The notes: a model not told the origin generated them from the letters alone. Positions 53,467 through 60,470 are shown, counted from the first letter of the stretch. The stretch is DNA of 64,000 nucleotides from Fibrobacter sp. (GCA_024399065.1 JAKSIB010000003.1:1-64000); one strand, 5' to 3'. Made by a program: numbers and translations.

Positions 53467-54366
53467 ATGAGCGAAAGCATTAAAACGGAAAACATTGGCG
53501 CCGGAATCGCTGACACCGATAACGAAATAAAAGTCATCGACTTCTCGAAAATTACCATCACCAACCGCTTCATGTTCCCGCTGGTCATGAGCCACAAGGA
53601 AATCGCCAAGCCCTTCATCGAGGCGGCGCTTGGCATCAAGATCTACGACTTGAAAGACCCCGAGCAGGAAAAGACCGACCAGGTAAGCCTCTTCGGCAAG
53701 AGTGTCCGCTACGACGTCTATGCCCAGGAAATCAGTGAAAAGGGCGAGACTATCCGCACCTTTGACTTGGAAATGCAGGTAAAGGATACCAAGGAATTGC
53801 CGAAGCGAGCACGCTACTATCAGTCGGTCCGCGACACTCACGAGTTGCACAAGGGTGCGCTGTACAGCAATCTCCGTGACCAGTATGTGCTCTTCATCTG
53901 CCCCGACGATATTTTCGGTGCGGGACTGCCTGTCTACAGTTTCCAGAATTATGCTGCCGAAGACAGGAATGTGGCCCTGAATGACCGCACCTTCAAAAAT
54001 TTCTATATATTTAACGAGTACGAAAAGTTACCGGATTCGCACCCCTTGAAACCGTACTTGAAGTATTTCGCCACCAACACCGCAAATTCCTCCGAGACGA
54101 GGGCTATCCACGACAAAGTGGAATGGTATCGTACGGACGGCTTGACCCAGGAGCGCATCATGACTCATGAACAGGAAATCCAGCTTGCCGCAGCATTCGC
54201 CGAGGAGAAGGAGCGCGAACGCAACGAGAAGATCATCGCCGAGAAGGACAATGCCCTGGCTGAGAAAGATAATGCCTTGGCCGAGAAGGACAATGCCTTG
54301 ATCGAGAAGGATGCTGAATTGGCTGCTCTCCGGGCGGAAATAGAACGCCTTAAGAACGCCAAGTAA
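53467..54366 (+). CDS. Rpn-family PD-(D/E)XK nuclease / putative transposase, copy 2
   Basis: A 299-aa protein identical to copy 1 from the DNEIKVIDF block to EKIIAEKD; the nucleotide sequence is also the same at an offset of 1098 bp wherever I compared it. It differs at the N-terminus (MSESIKTENIGAGIADT) and by 63 extra bases near the end, which add three heptads of the type EKDNALA. The catalytic Asp and E-x-Q are intact. The 3' flank and terminator are also duplicated. This points to recent duplication or gene conversion. An internal in-frame start is at 54160. Confidence 0.85.
   Translation: MSESIKTENIGAGIADTDNEIKVIDFSKITITNRFMFPLVMSHKEIAKPFIEAALGIKIYDLKDPEQEKTDQVSLFGKSVRYDVYAQEISEKGETIRTFDLEMQVKDTKELPKRARYYQSVRDTHELHKGALYSNLRDQYVLFICPDDIFGAGLPVYSFQNYAAEDRNVALNDRTFKNFYIFNEYEKLPDSHPLKPYLKYFATNTANSSETRAIHDKVEWYRTDGLTQERIMTHEQEIQLAAAFAEEKERERNEKIIAEKDNALAEKDNALAEKDNALIEKDAELAALRAEIERLKNAK
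54160..54366 (+). CDS. Possible intragenic C-terminal product of Rpn copy 2
   Basis: ATG 54160 with AGGAG at 54149-54153 (6-nt spacing), giving 68 aa. The three extra EKDNALA heptads fall inside this product, so it is 21 residues longer than its counterpart in copy 1. Confidence 0.45.
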   Translation: MTHEQEIQLAAAFAEEKERERNEKIIAEKDNALAEKDNALAEKDNALIEKDAELAALRAEIERLKNAK

Positions 54367-54392
54367 CTTCCGCGGATAACCTCCGTGATACC

Positions 54393-54416
54393 AAGGACCC
54401 CGCGGGGTCCTTTTTT
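54393..54416 (+). terminator. Terminator of Rpn copy 2
   Basis: AAGGACCC, CGCG, GGGTCCTT, T6. Duplicate of the copy 1 terminator with a shorter loop. Confidence 0.88.
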
Positions 54417-54455
54417 ATTCTTCCAAAAGCAGGACCGCCTTTAGGCTCCCATCAT

Positions 54456-54770
54456 TCATTTGTTTTAGAATTTGAGAATCTCAAGAATCCACATCTTGAC
54501 AGACAATGTTCAATAGCAGATTTTTTTAAGTATTCAAAGGAATACATTGACATCGGAAAAAGAACTCTGATTGAGCATGCGGCAGCAGAAATTGTTGCAA
54601 CTGGGGTGAAATTTATGGATGCATGCCATGTGGCGTGTGCAGAACTTGCAAAATGTGATTATTTTTTAACCACAGACAAGAGGCTTTTGAAGTACAAAAG
54701 TTCTACAATGAAACTTGTCAATCCAATTGATTTTCTTTTTGAACTGGAGGGCAACTACAATGGAAACTAA
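54456..54770 (+). pseudogene. 5'-truncated PIN-domain (VapC-like) toxin
   Basis: An open frame without start codon runs ~105 codons to TAA at 54768-54770. Reading SFVLEFENLKNPHL ... EYIDIGKRT ... FMDACHVACAELAKCDYFLT, then TDKRLLKYK ... VNPIDFL, it matches the C-terminal two thirds of PIN-family RNases, including the acidic residues in MDACH and TTDKR. The N-terminal Asp-bearing strand is missing. The break lies ~40 bp after the Rpn copy 2 terminator, so arrival of that element probably removed the 5' end. The downstream partner gene overlaps its stop by 11 nt. Confidence 0.7.
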
Positions 54771-54990
54771 AGACGTGAAAACACCCTCTACCATGGAAAT
54801 TCTCAACAAGGGCATGAAATGCCTTACTGAGCATTTGGGCGTTGTAGATGCAGAATACTTTATCTCGGCAGTAAAGCGAGAGAACTTCGACTACACAGAG
54901 TGGCGAAAAACAGCCTTTAATGAGTATAAATCTCTAAAAGATCTGCTAGATGATGCCGAACGGACTCTTAAAAAGGAAGATGTTGGATAA
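54760..54990 (+). CDS. Small partner (putative antitoxin) of the PIN toxin
   Basis: A 76-aa protein (METKDVKTPSTMEILNKGMK ... LGVVDAEYFISAVKRENFDY). It resembles small proteins regularly encoded next to PIN-domain toxins, recalled from memory. It starts inside the toxin gene (11-nt overlap) behind GGAGGGC, the usual coupling of toxin-antitoxin pairs. It looks intact although its toxin is truncated. A terminator follows directly. Confidence 0.65.
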   Translation: METKDVKTPSTMEILNKGMKCLTEHLGVVDAEYFISAVKRENFDYTEWRKTAFNEYKSLKDLLDDAERTLKKEDVG

Positions 54991-54993
54991 AGT

Positions 54994-55018
54994 AAAGGAC
55001 CCTTGCGGGTCCTTTTTT
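54994..55018 (+). terminator. Intrinsic terminator after putative antitoxin
   Basis: AAAGGACCC, loop TTGC, GGGTCCTTT, T-run. Confidence 0.9.
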
Positions 55019-55094
55019 GCAAATGGTGGCGTGTTCCATGGGCAATATTGTCTAGAGTTGACTATGTTGCGGAATTTGGCGAAAGGAAAAGGCA

Positions 55095-55220
55095 ATGGCT
55101 CTCAACATGAAACCTGTGGTAATCCGTCGGTCTCAGGTAGACGAGTTCCTGAAATATCTTTCTGAAGGCAAAAAGACCCAGGAAGACGTGAACCGTTCTG
55201 CAAAGCCTGCGTCCAAATAA
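55095..55220 (+). CDS. Possible 41-residue protein
   Basis: ATG 55095 behind AAAGGAAAAGG; 41 residues beginning MALNMKPVVIRRSQVDEFL and ending RSAKPASK. Basic and amphipathic, with the look of a small antitoxin N-terminus or an adaptor. A second tiny frame at 55225-55296 (MDIESIVIESYLPIDESEF, 23 aa) starts 4 nt downstream and may be the left-over 5' end of its partner. Neither is recognised. Confidence 0.4.
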   Translation: MALNMKPVVIRRSQVDEFLKYLSEGKKTQEDVNRSAKPASK

Positions 55221-55296
55221 ATTCATGGATATAGAATCTATCGTGATAGAATCTTATTTGCCCATTGACGAAAGCGAGTTCCATGAATTGATTTGA

Positions 55297-55742
55297 CCCG
55301 GTAACCGACGGAAATAATGACGTCTAAATTATAAAATTTCGTTTTATATTTTTTCGAATCTCTTGCAGTTAGTAAGAAATCCTTACTAACTGAATTTTCT
55401 AGCAACTCGCATTCTTGGAATATATTTTTTATGTGCAAGGTGATGTTTCATTCTTCCTCCAGTCGCTACATGCCTAAAAAGCGACGGCTTGATTCTTTAT
55501 GCAAAAGTTTGCGCAGCGTCAAGGCTCTGCGAGAAATTATGGTTCTTCCATAAGTAACTTTCCCTCCATGGCACTATGCGGAGTGGTGATTCGGAATTTC
55601 CGAACTACCGCATTTTATGAGCGTTCCCCGGCTCCCCGGAACTGCACTATAGAATCGCCGCCGGGGGCGGGCTCTGGAACAGCGCCTTTCTTCCAACGTC
55701 ATCCTGGAGCAGCGAAGCTGCGATAGGATCTAGGAACTCCCC
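55297..55742. other. Gene-poor stretch between TA remnant and Rpn copy 3
   Basis: No supportable gene. It contains a perfect 11-bp inverted repeat CAGTTAGTAAG-AAATC-CTTACTAACTG at 55366-55392 followed by AATTTTCT (possible weak terminator), a 15-bp palindrome TTCGGAATTTCCGAA at 55590-55604, and a dispersed repeat at 55697-55730. Confidence 0.5.
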
Positions 55743-55868
55743 GCGAGAGGAAAAGTATTTTTTACAAAGATTTCTTGCGCAAAAGAGAAGTTTGCTACGT
55801 GTATATAAGCAGGTAGAAACAGTCCTACCCGCGAACCGGCCGCGTCGCCGGATGTACAGGAACTTTCC
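55743..55868 (+). promoter_or_regulatory. Conserved promoter/leader of Rpn copy 3
   Basis: Matches the copy 2 leader: TTTACAAAGATTTCTTGCGC, GTGTATATAAG near 55800, GCGAACCGGC and hairpin CCGGC-CGCGTC-GCCGG at 55836-55851. The leader is better conserved than would be expected from the diverged coding sequence. Confidence 0.5.
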
Positions 55869-56693
55869 ATGAACGAAAGCAGGACTTCGGAGGACTTTGG
55901 CACTGGAGCCGGAGGCTTCTCAAAATTCACCATCACCAACAGTTTCGTTTTCCCGCTGGTCATGAGCCACAAGGAAATAGCCAAGCCCTTCATCGAGGCG
56001 GCGCTTGGCATCAAGATTTACGACCTGAAGGAACCCGAGCAGGAAAAGACGGAGCAGGTGAGCATCTTCAACAAGAGCGTCCGCTACGACGTGTTCACCC
56101 AGCAGATCGACGAGAACGGCGAGACCATCAGCTCCTTTGACCTTGAGATGCAGGTAAAGGACACCAAGGAACTTCCCAAGCGCGCCCGCTACTACCAGTC
56201 CGTCCGCGACACTCACGAGCTGCACAGGGGCACCATGTACAAGAGTCTCAAGGACCAATACGTGCTTTTCATCTGCCCAGATGACATCTTTGGGGAGGAC
56301 CTGCCTATTTACAGTTTCCAGAATTTCGCGGTGGAGAATAAAGATATCGCTTTGAACGACCGCACCTTCAAGAATTTTTATATCTTTAACGAGTATAAAA
56401 AACTTCCGGACGAGCATCCCCTCAAGCCGTACCTGAAGTATTTCGCAACCAACACTGCTGACTCCACGGAGACCGAGGAAATCGACACCAAGGTAAAGTG
56501 GTACCAGACCGACAACCAGACGCAGGAGCGCTACATGACATGGGAACAGGAAATCCAGCTCGCCAGGGAAGATGAACGCGAAAAAGAGCGCGAACGCAGT
56601 CAGAAGATTATTGCCGAGAAGGACCGTGCGTTGACCGAGAAGGATCGCGAGATTGCCGAACTCAAGGCGAAGCTCGCTGAAATGCAGAAATAG
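55869..56693 (+). CDS. Rpn-family PD-(D/E)XK nuclease / putative transposase, copy 3
   Basis: A 274-aa member of the same family, clearly diverged from copies 1 and 2 (for example SVRYDVFTQQIDENGE against SVRYDVYAQEISEKGE). The nuclease core and its motifs (SVRYDV, FDLEMQ, RARYYQSVRDTHEL) are intact. The C-terminal coiled coil has a different sequence (EKDRALTEKDREIAELKAKL). ATG 55869 follows CAGGAAC and the conserved leader. An internal in-frame start is at 56535. Confidence 0.84.
   Translation: MNESRTSEDFGTGAGGFSKFTITNSFVFPLVMSHKEIAKPFIEAALGIKIYDLKEPEQEKTEQVSIFNKSVRYDVFTQQIDENGETISSFDLEMQVKDTKELPKRARYYQSVRDTHELHRGTMYKSLKDQYVLFICPDDIFGEDLPIYSFQNFAVENKDIALNDRTFKNFYIFNEYKKLPDEHPLKPYLKYFATNTADSTETEEIDTKVKWYQTDNQTQERYMTWEQEIQLAREDEREKERERSQKIIAEKDRALTEKDREIAELKAKLAEMQK
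56535..56693 (+). CDS. Possible intragenic C-terminal product of Rpn copy 3
   Basis: ATG 56535 with AGGAG at 56524-56528 (6-nt spacing), giving 52 aa starting MTWEQEIQLAREDER. Signal and spacing are conserved although the coding sequence has diverged from copies 1 and 2. Confidence 0.45.
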   Translation: MTWEQEIQLAREDEREKERERSQKIIAEKDRALTEKDREIAELKAKLAEMQK

Positions 56694-56697
56694 AACG

Positions 56698-56721
56698 AAA
56701 GGACCCCACGCGGGTCCTTTT
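56698..56721 (+). terminator. Terminator of Rpn copy 3
   Basis: AAAGGACCC, loop CACGC, GGGTCCTTTT. Confidence 0.85.
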
Positions 56722-56742
56722 GTTTGCCTTGTCGGCACATCC

Positions 56743-56940
56743 TCACCATAGAAGCGGTATGGCGCCTGGGGCGATCTGCCCGTAGGCGTAGCGCATCACC
56801 GTTCCCAGGACATCGAAAGAATCTTCCTTCAGCAAAATTATTCCGCTGTCGATACATTCCATGGGCAAGTCCCCGTCGATATCGAGGCACTCCGGCCGGA
56901 ACCGGTTCCAGATTACATAATCGGTATAGCCCTCGGCAAC
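56743..56940 (-). pseudogene. Fragment A of an unknown gene family
   Basis: An open 66-codon stretch on the minus strand with no start, reading AEGYTDYVIWNRFRPECLD, then IDGDLPMECIDSGIILLKED and a stop. The same order of motifs (GYTDYVLW, IDGELDMECLDSG, VLL) is in the remnant at 57376. Both appear to be C-terminal ends of one unrecognised family. Confidence 0.55.
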
Positions 56941-57075
56941 TTTTCAACAGTCTTTGTTTTAGGATTGATTCTGAATGTTTTGGGAGCATCTATTCCGATA
57001 ATCAATAACGGAGATGTTAATTGGTTGCACAAATGATGATTCCAGCCGAGGTTTGAATTGCCTTTTCCACATGGT
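56941..57075. other. Unassigned junction sequence
   Basis: On the plus strand an open stretch 56944-57036 reads TVFVLGLILNVLGASIP ... NWLHK and stops; it looks like the last residues of a membrane protein without its gene. Low confidence; the stretch lies between two other fragments and may be recombination debris. Confidence 0.3.
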
Positions 57076-57333
57076 TCAGCTCAGTCGCCAGGCATCGCCT
57101 GTGTAGGCTTCGTCTTTGAAGATGGGACAGTCTGTATTCCATTGCAAGGATGTCAAACGTTCTTTTAAAAGCTCAAAAAAGGACTCGGAAAGGCTATTTT
57201 TGAAATTTTGGATTAAATCTTCATCCAGTATTGAATCAATGGCTGTTAATACCTCTCTGTAGAGAGACGAGTATTTTTCAATTTTCTTGAAGATCGTTTC
57301 TGCGTTTCTGTGGCTATATGTTTTAAATAACAT
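57076..57333 (-). CDS. Small protein or gene fragment, possibly start of a BglII/BstYI-like endonuclease
   Basis: An 85-aa frame beginning MLFKTYSHRNAETIFKKIEK. The 'YSH-N-ae-il' start is reminiscent of the N-terminus of BglII/BstYI-type restriction enzymes, but those are more than twice as long and their catalytic motifs are absent here. It ends soon after FKDEAYTGDAWRLS. Either a small independent gene or a truncated one; a cognate methyltransferase is not in the window. Confidence 0.35.
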   Translation of the reverse strand: MLFKTYSHRNAETIFKKIEKYSSLYREVLTAIDSILDEDLIQNFKNSLSESFFELLKERLTSLQWNTDCPIFKDEAYTGDAWRLS

Positions 57334-57375
57334 AAGGTGGAAGTCCTCCTAAAAATATTATGGAAATGAAAGTCG

Positions 57376-57780
57376 CTAGTCCCCTAGAAGAAAAACAGTA
57401 TCCAGGCTCCTGTCGCCATACGCCTGCTCTAGAACAGCCTCTAGAATGTCACCCTGGAGCGCAGCGATAGGGTCCATAAGTAACACCATCCCACTATCCA
57501 AACACTCCATATCCAGTTCCCCGTCGATGCCTAGGTCCAGCGGCTTGAAGGTACTCCACAGCACATAATCAGTGTAACCCAGAGCCCTGTCTTCGCGAAG
57601 CAGGTTGTCGCCCGTACCCGGCTGAATCTTGAGGAACTCCCCGCCACATGTCATCCCGGCCCCCGAGCCGGCTGCAACACACTTAGGAACTTGTTCCTTA
57701 GTGTGGCTGGTCCCCGTAGGGGGAGGATCTCCTTTTACAGGTATAAAGTAAAGCAACGCATGTTCTAACATGCGCTGCAA
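57376..57780 (-). pseudogene. Fragment B of the unknown family, interrupted by a dispersed repeat
   Basis: An open frame whose last ~75 codons (ALGYTDYVLW, LGIDGELDMECLDSGMVLL) are paralogous to the fragment at 56743-56940. Its first ~60 codons are translated repeat DNA: 57650-57733 carries GTCATCCCGG and GGAGGATCTCC plus an imperfect palindrome around 57678-57705. The true N-terminus is therefore missing. Confidence 0.5.
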
Positions 57781-57816
57781 TGTAGAGATCGTTCTTTAGA
57801 TCGTCAAGGGGAAACG

Positions 57817-57968
57817 TCTATTTGACTTTTTACATTACATTTCTTCGTTTCGACTCACGAAAAATCAAATAGAAATGGCCTTAAATGAGAGAAAAAGGCG
57901 GTTTTTACTGTTTTGCGCATCTAACAAGTTCAATGAAACTTTTTTCAACTCACAAAAAGTCAAATAGA
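57817..57968. repeat. Three copies of a 15-bp repeat
   Basis: AAAAAGTCAAATAGA at 57954-57968 and, inverted, at 57817-57831; one-base-shorter AAAAATCAAATAGA at 57860-57873, preceded like the third by ACTCAC. The last copy overlaps the stop codon of the AlbA_2 gene. The stretch 57781-57959 has no gene. Confidence 0.55.
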
Positions 57969-59612
57969 AGATTCTACCATTTCGTATTCGGTCCAGCGGG
58001 ATTGTCCTATGATTCTTACCAGTCCTTCATCAACAAGTTTTTTTAGCTGTAGCCATATCTTTCTCTGTGAGATCTCTTCTCCGATACGCTTGTTGATGTC
58101 TGCTATTTTAGATTTTTTATGGATGCTAAGATCAGTAAGAATTAGCTCTCGTAATCTGTACGGTTCAATACGCTTTAAGGATGTCCTTCCTTTATATTGC
58201 CCTTTTCTTAAAATATCTGCGGCAATCCTGTATTCTTTTGCCTTAGACCTTGTGTCTGTAGAAATCACAATGCCTAATTCTAGTAGTTTTTGAATCCAGG
58301 ATCTTAATTCGTTGGCATCTTTTAAATTCAACTTTGATATAAGAAAAGAGGCTGTTACACTCTCGTGCAGCGCAATAAGCCCGAGGCAAATTTTTTGTTT
58401 TTGTGTTAAGTGATACACGCTATCTGCTGCATCTGCGAATTGAATTGCCTCTTGGTTTATTACTTGGCGTTTAATTATTACTCTGACACAATCGTTTTCT
58501 TCTACGACTTCGGGAACATCCTTGCCGTAAGCAAGTAGCGTTTCGTACATCATGTCGTAACCGGAACCTTCCCGTTCCATCAAATGTAGAACATAAAACA
58601 AACTTGCGAAGTGATCGTTACGTTTCTTTGTCACGTGCAAAATATTTTTTGTGGTGACTCCTAGGGGAAGTGATCCTGGGTTTACAATTTCAATATGGTT
58701 CGGATAAATATTGATGTAAATATCGCCTCGAATGGTATAAGGTCGATGAACTAACGCATTGCAAAGGAGCTCTCGAATAACGGACTCTGGATATGCAGGA
58801 ATATTGCGACGAAATAGCCCGTCCGTGATTTCTGTACTTTCAGTCCATTCTGGAACAATTTCCCAAATATCGTTAATGAGTTCTTCTGGGCTGAAACGAT
58901 AGTCGTCCCAAACCCATTTGTTTACTTTTTTTCCTTGCTGGTCATATTTTATGCATTGAACAATTGGGGCTGCAGGAAGTCTAGATCGTTGGACTTGTTT
59001 GCCGATGAATAGGACCCCCAAATTTGTTAGCATACTTCCATCCTCGGAAACGAGGTTGTAGTAGCTTAGTAACTCTTTGTTGTCTTTTTCTTTCAAGAAA
59101 GAAGAAACGCGATCTGATGTCCTTATTTTCTTGAGAAGATGGTTAAGCTTCTCTTGATCGCATTCTTCGACTTTGTATTTAGATTCGGCATCTTCCCAAT
59201 TAAAACAGCCTTTTTCTGCGGCGAGACGAGGAATATCTTCGGGGCCAACAGGTTGGCTTTGATCTCCAATACGAATGTAAATCTTGCCGGAAGAAGTTGC
59301 ACAAACGGAACCATGGGACCGTGCTATGTGTAATTTTATGTAGGATCCTCCATTGGTGGAGGTTAATATTTCTGATGAAAGTATCAAATTGTGCGCTAGC
59401 CCAGAAAGTCTAGTTATAATGGAACTTTCTAAGTCTTCGGGAATGGTTTGCCCAGCAGGTGGCAGTGAGTCCGTATTTTCAATGCCTATGTCAATGTCTC
59501 CGCCTTGAGCGTTTGCGAAAGCGACGCAGTCTTTTGCCAATTCATTGAAATCTGCAGTCTTTCCTAATACGGTCTTTAGGGATTTTTTATCGTATGACAG
59601 ATTTTCATTCAT
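57960..59612 (-). CDS. AlbA_2 (Schlafen-type) domain protein with ATPase module
   Basis: A 550-aa protein. Residues about 1-115 form an AlbA_2/divergent AAA-4-type domain (ELAKDCVAFANAQGGDIDIG, then GKIYIRIGDQSQPV). The middle (about 270-380) has the HATPase_c_4 layout (YPESVIRELLCNALVHRPYT, IEIVNPGSLPLGV, REGSGYDMM). The C-terminal ~150 residues contain winged-helix-like repeats. Such proteins are often annotated as RecG-like helicases or transcriptional regulators and are frequent in defence islands. ATG 59612 is preferred over a start 15 codons upstream, which would add the unconserved MNLFFIFRYRKRY. Confidence 0.8.
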   Translation of the reverse strand: MNENLSYDKKSLKTVLGKTADFNELAKDCVAFANAQGGDIDIGIENTDSLPPAGQTIPEDLESSIITRLSGLAHNLILSSEILTSTNGGSYIKLHIARSHGSVCATSSGKIYIRIGDQSQPVGPEDIPRLAAEKGCFNWEDAESKYKVEECDQEKLNHLLKKIRTSDRVSSFLKEKDNKELLSYYNLVSEDGSMLTNLGVLFIGKQVQRSRLPAAPIVQCIKYDQQGKKVNKWVWDDYRFSPEELINDIWEIVPEWTESTEITDGLFRRNIPAYPESVIRELLCNALVHRPYTIRGDIYINIYPNHIEIVNPGSLPLGVTTKNILHVTKKRNDHFASLFYVLHLMEREGSGYDMMYETLLAYGKDVPEVVEENDCVRVIIKRQVINQEAIQFADAADSVYHLTQKQKICLGLIALHESVTASFLISKLNLKDANELRSWIQKLLELGIVISTDTRSKAKEYRIAADILRKGQYKGRTSLKRIEPYRLRELILTDLSIHKKSKIADINKRIGEEISQRKIWLQLKKLVDEGLVRIIGQSRWTEYEMVESSI

Positions 59613-59705
59613 CGTTGTATACCTTTTTCTGTACCGAAAGATAAAAAATAAATTCAACTTGATTGAATAGCTGATTGCGAGGGCGTTTAAATGGAGTTTT
59701 TCTCT

Positions 59706-60314
59706 CTAAATTAACTTGTTCTTCACGTATTTCTCACGAATGCTTTTTACGCGGTTTTGCCTTCTGTTCGCAATGTCCGCGAGTTCACCAAGATGCTCAA
59801 AAATAAACTTTTGCGCGTTAATAGGGCAGAGGGTGAAAAGGTTTGTTTTATTCTTCCATGTTAAATAGTTCTGTTCAAAACCAATAGATTTTCCGTAATC
59901 AGTAAGTACATCTATCTTGTGGTCTCGTTCGTCTAATTGCCTAGACAGAACGCCCGTGATGTGCAGCAGGCTGTTTATATCTCTCCACTTCAAGGTTGTG
60001 TGACCATCAGGAATTATTCGATTGATGTTGGATGCAACCGCTTTTAGGGTGATGTTCCCCTCAACTACAGGTAACGAATTTAAATCTATAAGAGACGCGT
60101 CTAATGGTTTTGCTGAATATTTCTTTTGCCGGTAATCCAGCCGTTTGACTTGCTTCTGCAGCAAGTCGGCTACATAAGTTAGACATTTGCAGATTCGCTC
60201 CTGCTTACAAATGTCACTGTCTGTGACATCTTGGTCATTTAGAGGATTTATTCCAAGTGACATCTTACGCAGATACATCTCTGCACGAGTCAAAATTTCT
60301 AGTTCTGTAGCCAT
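59706..60314 (-). CDS. Uncharacterised 202-aa protein with GINPL motif
   Basis: Not assigned to a known function. The N-terminus (RAEMYLRKMSLGINPLNDQD, then CKCLTYVADLLQKQV) is like a widespread uncharacterised family with a 'GINPL' signature, recalled from memory. The rest is helical and basic at the end. It lies between the AlbA_2 gene (93 nt downstream) and the divergent Mza-like operon, and has its own promoter (minus strand TTGCAT 60362-60357, 17 nt, TATATT 60339-60334). Confidence 0.65.
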   Translation of the reverse strand: MATELEILTRAEMYLRKMSLGINPLNDQDVTDSDICKQERICKCLTYVADLLQKQVKRLDYRQKKYSAKPLDASLIDLNSLPVVEGNITLKAVASNINRIIPDGHTTLKWRDINSLLHITGVLSRQLDERDHKIDVLTDYGKSIGFEQNYLTWKNKTNLFTLCPINAQKFIFEHLGELADIANRRQNRVKSIREKYVKNKLI

Positions 60315-60333
60315 AGTGAGAGCCTTTTTTAGG

Positions 60334-60362
60334 AATATAGGCTAGAAAAGGTGATTATGCAA
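60334..60362 (-). promoter_or_regulatory. Promoter of the GINPL-motif gene
   Basis: On the minus strand: TTGCAT, 17-nt spacer, TATATT, with the start codon 20 nt further on. Third instance in this window of a 17-nt-spaced TATATT promoter. Confidence 0.55.
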
Positions 60363-60401
60363 AATTTAGTGTATGGTTGATTGAATTTTTCTCAAAAAAG
60401 T

Positions 60402-60452
60402 TTGACAAAATGGCTCTCTTTTCACGACATGACACTAAAGTGTCATTTTTTT
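60402..60452 (+). promoter_or_regulatory. -35 box and palindromic attenuator/operator before Mza-like genes
   Basis: TTGACA at 60402-60407. ATGACACT-AA-AGTGTCAT (60429-60446) is a perfect palindrome followed by T7 (60446-60452), i.e. also an intrinsic-terminator shape. It ends 18 nt before the ATG of the MutL-like gene. Either a repressor operator or an attenuator limiting expression of the defence genes. Confidence 0.55.
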
Positions 60453-60470
60453 AGCTTATTTTTAAATTAT

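Noticed and set aside
55499-55726. 75-codon frame before Rpn copy 3
   Set aside because: No Shine-Dalgarno, atypical composition, and its end runs through a dispersed repeat.
52384-56693. Rpn copies as classical insertion sequences
   Set aside because: No terminal inverted repeats or target-site duplications could be defined around any copy; they look like defence or recombination nuclease genes with conserved leaders.
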